Assembly (NCBI GenBank): GCA_946625675.1
Contig: CAMOTI010000099.1
Location: 1-46,673 of the forward strand
DNA from: an uncultured Prevotellaceae bacterium
GTDB taxonomy: Bacteria; Bacteroidota; Bacteroidia; Bacteroidales; Bacteroidaceae
DNA: 46,673 bases
Reading direction: 5' to 3'
Shown here: positions 25,215 through 32,413 of the stretch, piece by piece
Position numbering within the stretch: position 1 is the first letter of the stretch
How the letters are laid out: each line of letters begins with the position of its first letter
Notes under the pieces: generated by a model
The model's input: only the letters and a program-made list of their open reading frames with translations
Databases searched by the model: none
What the model was told of the DNA's origin: nothing
Made by a program: the position numbers and the translations under genes

Positions 25215-25829
25215 ATGAAACGATTCAAGTCCATGTACAATAAACTGACACTTATCCTCTTGTTCATCATGCCGATGAGCCTTTTCAGCCAGGAGTCCAT
25301 CTCTTATACAGCCAAGGACGTTCTCAAGTCCATGCCCTCCGATATAATTCCCTTGCTGACCCACAACAACGTGCTCGACATGCTGGACTTCAAGGAAGCC
25401 AATCAGAAGCCAGAAGTGACAAACCGTCTCAACGGTAAGAGCGAGCTAACCAAGCTGACCCAGACATCCGCATCCATACGTCTGACCTCAATGTCCCACA
25501 TAGATTTTCATCTTCTTCCGAAAGCCAAAGACGATTATCTGATCTACATGGTCACAACGAATGAGACCTCTGACTCCTTGGCCGACAGCGAGGTGACCGT
25601 CTACAACAGTTCATGGCAACTTGCAGGCGAAAAACATCAATTACACCCTGGCAGCCCGGCTCACTTCCATTCAGTAGAGATTGACCCTTCCACCTCACGA
25701 ATTACTATTCAAGTTAGAAAAAAGCCACTTCTTTTTGAAGGAGAAGAAGCAGATGCCTATTCCTCCTTTGTTTCAGAAAAACAAGGTAAATGGGATTCAT
25801 CTCAGGGAATATTTCTGTTTTCGGAGTGA
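25215..25829 (+). CDS. DUF3256 family exported protein
   Basis: A 204-residue protein with a signal peptide at about 1-24 (ending LFSQ). The segment DVLKSMPSDIIPLLTHNN followed by LDMLDF and the NxLxGKSELTKLT pattern matches DUF3256, a Bacteroidales family of unknown role. It starts 36 bases after metH and probably lies in its transcript. Codon usage and base composition in the last third become more AT-rich than the neighbours. No catalytic motif is visible. Confidence 0.7.
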   Translation: MKRFKSMYNKLTLILLFIMPMSLFSQESISYTAKDVLKSMPSDIIPLLTHNNVLDMLDFKEANQKPEVTNRLNGKSELTKLTQTSASIRLTSMSHIDFHLLPKAKDDYLIYMVTTNETSDSLADSEVTVYNSSWQLAGEKHQLHPGSPAHFHSVEIDPSTSRITIQVRKKPLLFEGEEADAYSSFVSEKQGKWDSSQGIFLFSE

Positions 25830-25870
25830 AAGTTATCTAAAAAATGAACCATCAAAATCAATAAAACACA

Positions 25871-26182
25871 ATGGAGCAAAGTAATTTTTATGAATTATGC
25901 GGCATTTTGGCCAGCGTCTGCATGATATTGGGTTATCTTCCCCAGTCAATAAAAACCATCCGTACGAGAAACACAGACGGTATTGCCCTTCCAACCTTCC
26001 TGATGATGGGAGTAGGCGGCACATTCTTCATGCTCCAGGGTTTGCTTCACCAGCCAGACATCATTTGGTCATTGTTTTTGACAAATCTGGTTACCACTAT
26101 CTGCTGTATCATCATCTTTGGGATAAAAATCTACAATGATTATATAAAAAAACAAGACAAGGCAATAAAATGTGAAAAATAA
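25871..26182 (+). CDS. SemiSWEET-family sugar transporter (PQ-loop)
   Basis: A 103-residue integral membrane protein with three predicted helices (about 8-27, 40-60, 65-88), the layout of bacterial SemiSWEETs, which dimerise to form a sugar pore. The PQ-loop motif is YLPQSIKTIRTRNTDGI (about 22-38). It starts 41 bases after the DUF3256 gene and precedes fba, but fba has its own -7 element, so co-regulation is unclear. The transported sugar cannot be told; the family moves glucose or sucrose passively. Confidence 0.85.
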   Translation: MEQSNFYELCGILASVCMILGYLPQSIKTIRTRNTDGIALPTFLMMGVGGTFFMLQGLLHQPDIIWSLFLTNLVTTICCIIIFGIKIYNDYIKKQDKAIKCEK

Positions 26183-26186
26183 ATGC

Positions 26187-26194
26187 TAACTTTG
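26187..26194 (+). promoter_or_regulatory. -7 element of the fba promoter
   Basis: TAACTTTG lies 47 bases before the fba ATG. There is no clear TTTG at the expected -33 position. Confidence 0.45.
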
Positions 26195-26241
26195 CATTTT
26201 GAAAGAGAGAAAAATTTTTCACGATTTATAACTAAATTATT

Positions 26242-27249
26242 ATGGTAAATTACAAAGATTTAGGTCTTGTGAACACCCGTGATATGTTCGCAAGAGCCAT
26301 TGCAGGAGGCTACGCAATTCCAGCCTTCAACTTCAACACAATGGAGCAGATGCAGGCCATCGTAATGGCTGCTGTTGAGACCAAGTCACCTGTAATCATG
26401 CAGGTATCCAAAGGTGCACGTAACTATGCCAACGCAACAATTCTTCGTTACATGGCAGAGGGCGCCGTTGCCTACGCAAAGGAGCTTGGCTGCGAGCATC
26501 CTGAAATCGTTCTTCACCTTGACCATGGTGACAGCTTTGAGATTTGCAAGGACTGCATCGACATGGGCTTCTCTTCAGTGATGTTCGACGGAAGCTCCCT
26601 TCCTTACGAGGAGAACATCGCCATCACAAAGAAGGTGGTAGAGTACGCTCACAAGTATGACGTGACCGTAGAGGCAGAGCTCGGTGTTCTCGCTGGTGTT
26701 GAGGACGAAGTGGTTGCAGCAGAGTCTCACTATACTAAGCCTGAGGAGGTGATAGACTTCACCACCAAGAGCGGCTGCGACTCTCTTGCCATCTCTATCG
26801 GTACCAGCCACGGTGCTTACAAGTTCACTCCTGAGCAGTGCACCCGCGACCCCAAGACCGGTCTTCTCGTGCCTCCTCCACTCGCATTCGACGTTCTCGA
26901 GGAGATTGAGAAGAAGCTCCCTGGATTCCCTATCGTTCTCCACGGCTCAAGCTCCGTTCCTCAGGACGAGGTAGCAACCATCAACGCGTTCGGTGGCAAG
27001 CTTCCTGACGCAATCGGTATTCCAGAGGACCAGCTCCGCAAAGCAGCAAAGTCAGCCGTTTGCAAGATCAACATCGACTCAGACTCTCGTCTTGCCATGA
27101 CTGCAGCTATCCGCAAGCACCTGGCAGAGCACCCCGACCACTTCGACCCTCGCCAGTATCTGAAACCTGCCCGCGAGAACATGAAGAAGATGTACATCCA
27201 CAAGATTGTGAATGTGCTTGGTTCCGACGGCAAACTTGCACAGTGTTAA
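26242..27249 (+). CDS. fba: Class II fructose-1,6-bisphosphate aldolase
   Basis: Zinc-dependent aldolase splitting fructose-1,6-bisphosphate into dihydroxyacetone phosphate and glyceraldehyde-3-phosphate, 335 residues. HLDHGDSFE (about 93-101) holds the catalytic Asp and a zinc His, further His and Gly-rich phosphate-binding motifs follow (SIGTSHG, LHGSSSVP), and the C-terminal NIDSDSR loop is present. Codon choice is that of a highly expressed gene, like rpsA. It has its own promoter element and a strong terminator, so it is probably expressed on its own. Confidence 0.95.
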   Translation: MVNYKDLGLVNTRDMFARAIAGGYAIPAFNFNTMEQMQAIVMAAVETKSPVIMQVSKGARNYANATILRYMAEGAVAYAKELGCEHPEIVLHLDHGDSFEICKDCIDMGFSSVMFDGSSLPYEENIAITKKVVEYAHKYDVTVEAELGVLAGVEDEVVAAESHYTKPEEVIDFTTKSGCDSLAISIGTSHGAYKFTPEQCTRDPKTGLLVPPPLAFDVLEEIEKKLPGFPIVLHGSSSVPQDEVATINAFGGKLPDAIGIPEDQLRKAAKSAVCKINIDSDSRLAMTAAIRKHLAEHPDHFDPRQYLKPARENMKKMYIHKIVNVLGSDGKLAQC

Positions 27250-27269
27250 TCCACAAATACAATCATCAC

Positions 27270-27309
27270 AAAAAACGGATGCGTCAAAAAAAAGACGCAT
27301 CCGTTTTTT
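27270..27309 (+). terminator. Strong terminator between fba and convergent gene
   Basis: A 16-base perfect stem aaaaaacggatgcgtc (27270-27285) / gacgcatccgtttttt (27294-27309) has an eight-base A loop. With A before and T after, it can terminate transcription from both directions, serving fba and the convergent lipoprotein gene. Confidence 0.92.
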
Positions 27310-27353
27310 TCTGTTCCCGCTCCATGGGCTTGCCATGCGTCCCCAAGACCCTT

Positions 27354-28268
27354 TTATTCATATAGTTTCTTGAAGTCGGCTGCGGAATAGTTGTCCAAGT
27401 TCTTGTCGGAAAGGTCGTAGAGTATGACTTCGCGGTTGGCAGCAGGCAGTGCATCCTCCACCGCCTGCTTGGCCTGGAGGATTTCGTAAGTTTCAGCCCG
27501 GTAGTTGACGAGTGTTTCGCCCGGCATAGTGGGATATTCCCCATCGAAATGCTGGATGCCGACAAAATGTTTACCACGGAACAGCACGTTCCACGAGAAT
27601 ACAGGATAAGCGGCAGAAAGTTGGAGTGGATAATTTCCTGCACTCCTGAGGTATGGCCTCACGTCCTTGACATCAAGAATCGGGTTACTACATTCAGGGT
27701 CGGTCACGTCGCCGGTGTTGTACACCATGAGTATGCCTCGGTCAACCGGAGGCGTCATCATGCTGAGCTGATGGAGGCGTATGGTGACCGAGAGTTGTTT
27801 TCCCTTAGCTTTTAACAGTCCTCCGACTTCCTCAAGGAAATGAAAGTAGTTGTCCTGCGTGCGAGCTGTCCAGTCGCAGTCGATTTGAATTTCGCGGACA
27901 TTCGGCAGTTCGTGTGTGGAGCACATTTTCAAAATTCTGTCCACGACTCTGTGGGGAAGCTCATCCTTCCTCACCGCCATACATTCGTTCATGATAAATA
28001 CCGTAGGCACGACCTCAATGTCCTTCGGGACAGTGTCTTGAAATTCGATGGTGGCATTGGGCATGGGGCCGTTGTCGGTCATGACGACATCGAAAAAACG
28101 TATATACAGACGGCGGATATAGTTGTCGCGGATGAAATCAGTCTTTTTTTCAGACCATTGGAAGGAAGTTGTCCAATAGTATGCACTGTGTATGCGTTCC
28201 TGCTCTGTGGCTGTGGAGCAAGAAAGGGCAAGCAGGCATAAAAAACAGATATAGAGTTTCGGATGCAT
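27354..28268 (-). CDS. Lipoprotein of unknown function, possible TIM-barrel
   Basis: A 304-residue exported protein with a lipobox Cys near residue 17 (LALSC). The mature part alternates strands and helices; IQIDCDWT (about 130-137) followed by FLEEVG and later LSVTIRLHQL suggests a glycosidase-like TIM barrel of the DUF3142 type, though I am not sure of the family. Conserved acids such as DCDW could be catalytic. It lies between two plus-strand genes as a single minus-strand gene. A near-consensus -7 element (TTACTTTG on the minus strand, 28277-28284) sits just upstream. Confidence 0.6.
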   Translation of the reverse strand: MHPKLYICFLCLLALSCSTATEQERIHSAYYWTTSFQWSEKKTDFIRDNYIRRLYIRFFDVVMTDNGPMPNATIEFQDTVPKDIEVVPTVFIMNECMAVRKDELPHRVVDRILKMCSTHELPNVREIQIDCDWTARTQDNYFHFLEEVGGLLKAKGKQLSVTIRLHQLSMMTPPVDRGILMVYNTGDVTDPECSNPILDVKDVRPYLRSAGNYPLQLSAAYPVFSWNVLFRGKHFVGIQHFDGEYPTMPGETLVNYRAETYEILQAKQAVEDALPAANREVILYDLSDKNLDNYSAADFKKLYE

Positions 28269-28363
28269 AAAGCTGTCAAAGTAAAAGAATCACAAAAATC
28301 GGAAAAAACAGGGAGAAAACAAAAATAAATGGGAAAAAATCGGAAAAATTAACAAAAAAGTGT

Positions 28364-28371
28364 TATATTTG
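28364..28371 (+). promoter_or_regulatory. -7 element before the secreted nuclease gene
   Basis: TATATTTG lies 27 bases before the ATG at 28398. The preceding 80 bases are very A-rich, and no TTTG box is found. Confidence 0.45.
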
Positions 28372-28397
28372 CGATTTATAAGCAATCAAAAGAGAAA

Positions 28398-30809
28398 ATG
28401 AGAAATACAACACTTATATTCAGATTATCACTGTTGTTCCTGTTGGTGACATTAAGCTCCTCAGCCTATGGAGGAGAGAAAACCGTGGAATGGACTGCCT
28501 CGGAAGCCGGCTATGGAAATTCCGAGAAGCTGGACGAAGTGACGGCAACCATAGACGAAACCACCAGTGTGATATTCTACACGGGTAGCGGCAGCAACCA
28601 GCCTGCCTATTACGACAGCGGCACGTCTATACGTCTTTATGCAGGCAACAGCATGAAAGTACGAGGCGAAGGCATCATCGGCATCACCTTGACCTTCGGC
28701 AGTGGCGACAAGACGAACGGAATCACGGCAAACTGCGGCACATACACCCCTGAGGGTATATGGACAGGCAAGTCGAACGTAGTGACCTTCACCGTCGAAG
28801 GCTCGTCGGGCCATCGCAGAATCGCCGGAATAGCCGTGACCTATGAGACGGACGACCCGGACAACCCGGACGACCATGATAAACCGGACACACTCCAGAC
28901 TGTCTACAGCATCCAGGAATTCAAGTCGCTGAGTGAGGGGACAAGTGCCCAGCTCTATCTGTCAGACGCGATGAACGCCCGCGTGATACACAAAAGCACC
29001 GGCGAAGTGTATCTCCGCGACAAGAGCGGCGCGATATGCCTGACCCTCGCCGACACGCTCTACAACCCCATACCAGCCCACAACCAGCACGTGGCCGGCT
29101 ACATGACAGGCCGCTACGAGACAGAGCAGGGATTACCGTTGTTTGTTGCCACAGACCTGACCGAAACCGAATACATGCTTTTTGCAGATCAGGTGAGCGA
29201 GCCCGACACAAAGCCGGAAGAAATAGACGTGGAGGAATTCGGCGCCTACTATGCTGACTGGGTGACGCTGACAGGCATGCATGTGAGCCACGACGGAGAC
29301 GACGTGACCATCGACTACGACGACATGTACTTCAGTGTGGTCAACCGCTTCGGCTTAGGAGAGGACGACCTCTACTCCACCCCACCCGACGGATCGACCG
29401 TAAACATCACGGGCATAGCCATCCCGAGCGACACCACCGAGCAGATTGCGCCTATATACATCGACCCTTATCTCCCGATAGAGGTGACAGAGCTGCCCCC
29501 TTCACACAAGAAGGGAGACGTGAACGAAGACGGTAAGGTGGACATCAGCGACATCGTGGCCGTGATAAACCAAATAGCCGGCACAGCCACCTACCGCTAC
29601 GCCGACGTAAACGAGGACAACAAGGTGGACATCAGCGACATCGTGGCTGTGATCAACATCATCGCTGAAGGCGACACCACATCTACGAATGTAGCCGGCC
29701 GAAAGGAAGCTGTCCAGGAAGTGGTGAAGACCGTGGAGCCCGCAGGTCCGCCAGCCGACCCCACATTCAAGTCGCTGACCATCTACTTCGTGAACGGAAC
29801 TACCGTGACGCTGACCATCGACCAGATAGAGAGCATCACCTACATCCCTGACATCGGCATGAAGATTCACCTGTCGGGCACGGGCTTATGCCTCGACTTC
29901 CTGTATTCGCAGATTGTGAAGATAGAATACGTGTATGAGGAGGAAATTCAGGAAGACGATAATGCCAATGCCAACTGGAAGGAGTTCGACTTGAGCTCCA
30001 CCGTGAGCGGAAACCTTCGTTATGCCTACCGTCTAGAATACCCCCACCTGAACAGTAACCAGTATTCCGCCTCAAACACAGGCGGGAACCAGGTGGTGGT
30101 GAAAGAGACGAGCGACTACGGTATCACGTTCTCCTTGGAGTGGGACAATGCCCAGATAGCCAACCGTTGGACCTGCTACACGCTTCATGCCAGGAACCTG
30201 CAACAGATCGTGAAGCGTAACGACTCGTTCAAGGCCGACCCCGATGTGGCCAATAGTGCCCAGCTAGGGGACTACTCCAGCAGTGGCTACTCCCGTGGGC
30301 ACCTCTGCCCCTCAGCCGACCGTCTTTGCTCGCGCGAGCAGAACTCCCAGACCTTCTTCCTGACGAACATGCAGCCTCAGTGGCAGTCGCATAACGGCGG
30401 ACTATGGGGACGAATGGAAGACATGGTACGCGATTGGGCCGGCGACTGCGACACGCTGTACGTGGTGAAGGCAGCCACCATCGGAGACGTGACCCTCGAC
30501 GGAAAGGTGACGGACGGCATCTACAGTTTCAAATGCAACGGCCGACTGCCAGTACCACGCTATTTCTACATGGCCGTGCTGGCCTATAGCCGCCAGACAG
30601 ACTCCTACGAGGCCATCGGCCTGTGGACCGTTCATGAGAACGCCAACGACTCCAACAAGAACTACGGTGACTATGCCATCACGATTGACGAGCTGGAGCG
30701 CAGGACTGGAATCGACTTCTTCTGCAACCTGCCCGACCATATGGAAAACAAAGTGGAATCGACGCTCAACCTCTCGTATTGGGGAATATCGAAATCCTCG
30801 GGAAAGTAG
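28398..30809 (+). CDS. Secreted DNA/RNA non-specific endonuclease with dockerin-like repeats
   Basis: An 803-residue multidomain exported protein. Order: signal peptide (1-25), beta-sandwich domain (about 28-150), Asp/Pro linker, OB-fold-like domain (about 168-365), a pair of dockerin-type calcium repeats (GDVNEDGKVDISD at 373-385 and ADVNEDNKVDISD at 402-414), a small beta-rich segment (about 455-513), then a NUC1-type nuclease (about 525-795). The nuclease motif is YSRGHLCPSADR with His635 as general base and metal-site Asn candidates at 657 and 667. The usual DRGH aspartate is Ser here. It would degrade nucleic acid outside the cell. Almost identical dockerin repeats end the GH26 protein 6 kb away. 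Confidence 0.85.
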   Translation: MRNTTLIFRLSLLFLLVTLSSSAYGGEKTVEWTASEAGYGNSEKLDEVTATIDETTSVIFYTGSGSNQPAYYDSGTSIRLYAGNSMKVRGEGIIGITLTFGSGDKTNGITANCGTYTPEGIWTGKSNVVTFTVEGSSGHRRIAGIAVTYETDDPDNPDDHDKPDTLQTVYSIQEFKSLSEGTSAQLYLSDAMNARVIHKSTGEVYLRDKSGAICLTLADTLYNPIPAHNQHVAGYMTGRYETEQGLPLFVATDLTETEYMLFADQVSEPDTKPEEIDVEEFGAYYADWVTLTGMHVSHDGDDVTIDYDDMYFSVVNRFGLGEDDLYSTPPDGSTVNITGIAIPSDTTEQIAPIYIDPYLPIEVTELPPSHKKGDVNEDGKVDISDIVAVINQIAGTATYRYADVNEDNKVDISDIVAVINIIAEGDTTSTNVAGRKEAVQEVVKTVEPAGPPADPTFKSLTIYFVNGTTVTLTIDQIESITYIPDIGMKIHLSGTGLCLDFLYSQIVKIEYVYEEEIQEDDNANANWKEFDLSSTVSGNLRYAYRLEYPHLNSNQYSASNTGGNQVVVKETSDYGITFSLEWDNAQIANRWTCYTLHARNLQQIVKRNDSFKADPDVANSAQLGDYSSSGYSRGHLCPSADRLCSREQNSQTFFLTNMQPQWQSHNGGLWGRMEDMVRDWAGDCDTLYVVKAATIGDVTLDGKVTDGIYSFKCNGRLPVPRYFYMAVLAYSRQTDSYEAIGLWTVHENANDSNKNYGDYAITIDELERRTGIDFFCNLPDHMENKVESTLNLSYWGISKSSGK

Positions 30810-30829
30810 AGACGCACCGTGGTGCGTCT
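30809..30829 (+). terminator. Palindrome between nuclease and CobW genes
   Basis: agacgcacc (30810-30818) / ggtgcgtct (30821-30829) is a near-perfect 9-base palindrome with a two-base centre, directly after the nuclease stop and before the next -7 element. It may terminate transcription, but the palindrome type (GAGACGCACC..GGTGCGTCT) also resembles dispersed intergenic palindromes seen in many bacteria. Confidence 0.5.
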
Positions 30830-30831
30830 TG

Positions 30832-30839
30832 TAACTTTG
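30832..30839 (+). promoter_or_regulatory. -7 element before CobW gene
   Basis: TAACTTTG overlaps the end of the palindrome region and lies 37 bases before the ATG at 30876. The -33 position falls inside the palindrome and has no TTTG. Confidence 0.4.
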
Positions 30840-30875
30840 CATCACATAACGCATAACATAAAATTCAACATAATA

Positions 30876-32213
30876 ATGGAAAGAGAAAAAACACCGGTGT
30901 TGTTGCTGACAGGATACCTCGGAAGCGGTAAGACAACACTGCTGAACCGTATCCTGTCGAACGAGAAAGGAATAAAATTTGCCGTCATCGTGAACGACAT
31001 CGGGGAAGTGAATATCGACGCCAGGCTGATAGAGCAGAACGACGTGGTGTACTCACAGGACGGCAGTCTCGTACCGCTTCAGAACGGATGTATCTGCTGC
31101 ACGCTTCAGACAGACCTGATCAAGCAATTAAGCGACTTGATTGCCATGAAGAAATTCGATTATATCGTGATAGAGGCAAGTGGCATCTGCGAGCCGGCAC
31201 CAATCGCCCAGACCATCTGCTCGATTCCCCAGATTCAGGATCCTCAGACTTATGATGCCGACGGCATTCCCGTGCTTGACTGCATCGTGACCGTGGTGGA
31301 CGCCCTGCGCATGAAAGACGAGTTCGGCTCGGGCATGGACCTGCTGAAGAAGAACATAGGCGATGAGGACATTGAGAACTTGGTGATACAGCAGATTGAG
31401 TTCTGCAACATCGTATTGCTGAACAAGGCTGCAGAAGTGGAGCCAGGCGAACTGCGCCGCATTCGTGAGATTGTTCACGCCCTCCAGCCCAAGGCCGAGA
31501 TTATAGATTGTAACTATGGCGACGTGCCGTTCGAGAAGATTCTGAACACGGGGATGTTCGACTTCATGAAAGTGGCCACATCCGCCGCTTGGATTGAGAA
31601 AGTGGAAGGCGAATACGAGGAGGAGGATCTCGACGAAGAGGAACACCATCATCACCATGACGATGATGATGATGATGACGACGAGCATGAGCATCACCAC
31701 CACCACGACGATGATGATGACGACGATGATGACGAGCATGAGCATCACCACCATCATCATGACGACGACGACGATGATGACGAGCATGAGCATCACCACC
31801 ACCACCATCATCATCACCACCATCATCACGGTGAGGGCGAAGCTGAGGAATACGGCATCGGTACATTCGTCTACTACCGCCGCCGCCCGTTCGACCTTGG
31901 CCGTTTCGACGAGTTTGTGGCACGCAAATGGCCGAAGAGCGTGATCCGTGCCAAAGGCATCTGCTATTTCCGCAATGAGCCAGACACATGCTACGTGTTT
32001 GAGCAGGCAGGCAAGCAGGTTGGACTGCGCAATGCCGGCGCTTGGTACGCCACAATGCCGGCCGACGAGCTGGAGACCTTCGTGATGCAACACCCCGACA
32101 TCATGCGTGACTGGGACGACGAAGTGGGCGACCGCATGCAGAAACTTGTGTTCATCGGTCAGAAAATGGACAAAAAGGAAATCAGCCGTCTGCTCGACGA
32201 GTGTCTGTTTTAA
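30876..32213 (+). CDS. CobW/COG0523 GTPase metallochaperone with His/Asp tract
   Basis: A 445-residue G3E-family GTPase that loads or traffics metal ions. Walker A is GYLGSGKTT (13-21), the metal-site motif is CICC (Cys72, Cys74, Cys75), the Mg/switch segment EASGICEP is at about 100-107, and the base-recognition motif is LNKA (182-185). The CobW C-terminal domain runs from about 330 to 440. Between the domains, residues 257-318 consist only of His, Asp and Glu: three units of H5-6/D7-9/EHE followed by 13 His. COG0523 proteins often carry His-rich loops, but this one is unusually long and regular. Zinc, cobalt or nickel are possible metals. A start at 30819 is rejected because it begins in the promoter region. 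Confidence 0.9.
   Translation: MEREKTPVLLLTGYLGSGKTTLLNRILSNEKGIKFAVIVNDIGEVNIDARLIEQNDVVYSQDGSLVPLQNGCICCTLQTDLIKQLSDLIAMKKFDYIVIEASGICEPAPIAQTICSIPQIQDPQTYDADGIPVLDCIVTVVDALRMKDEFGSGMDLLKKNIGDEDIENLVIQQIEFCNIVLLNKAAEVEPGELRRIREIVHALQPKAEIIDCNYGDVPFEKILNTGMFDFMKVATSAAWIEKVEGEYEEEDLDEEEHHHHHDDDDDDDDEHEHHHHHDDDDDDDDDEHEHHHHHHDDDDDDDEHEHHHHHHHHHHHHHGEGEAEEYGIGTFVYYRRRPFDLGRFDEFVARKWPKSVIRAKGICYFRNEPDTCYVFEQAGKQVGLRNAGAWYATMPADELETFVMQHPDIMRDWDDEVGDRMQKLVFIGQKMDKKEISRLLDECLF
31644..31829 (+). repeat. In-frame His/Asp coding repeat
   Basis: Three degenerate 48-51-base units, each coding H5-6, D7-9, EHE, are followed by 13 His codons. The use of both cac/cat and gac/gat keeps the DNA from being a pure triplet run, but the array should still be prone to slippage and length variation. 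Confidence 0.9.
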
Positions 32214-32241
32214 AAGTGGAAGTAGAAAAGGAAGAACATAA

Positions 32242-32273
32242 AAGGCGGGATGCGCGTGTGCGCATCCCGCCTT
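32242..32273 (+). terminator. Hairpin after CobW gene
   Basis: A 14-base perfect stem aaggcgggatgcgc (32242-32255) / gcgcatcccgcctt (32260-32273) with a gtgt loop. The T tract after it is weak (caattag), so termination strength is uncertain. Confidence 0.75.
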
Positions 32274-32350
32274 CAATTAGTACAATTTTCAAAACTATAT
32301 TTTCAGATTACCATAAAGACATTTTGTTGTTGTCCCCTGTCGGCTCAGCC

Positions 32351-32389
32351 GGCAAAGGCATTCCGTCGTCCTGACGTCGCGCCTTTGCC
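32351..32389 (-). terminator. Hairpin after the minus-strand lipoprotein gene
   Basis: ggcaaaggc (32351-32359) / gcctttgcc (32381-32389) with a 21-base loop lies 25 bases past the stop of the Cthe_2159-type gene read on the minus strand. There is no clear U tract, so this is a candidate only. Confidence 0.4.
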
Positions 32390-32413
32390 ACTTATTCTAA
32401 AGGGTGCTAAGTA

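Noticed and set aside
31128-32276. Minus-strand frame with long Met/Val runs opposite the CobW gene
   Set aside because: The Val/Met runs are the antisense of His/Asp codons; not a membrane protein.
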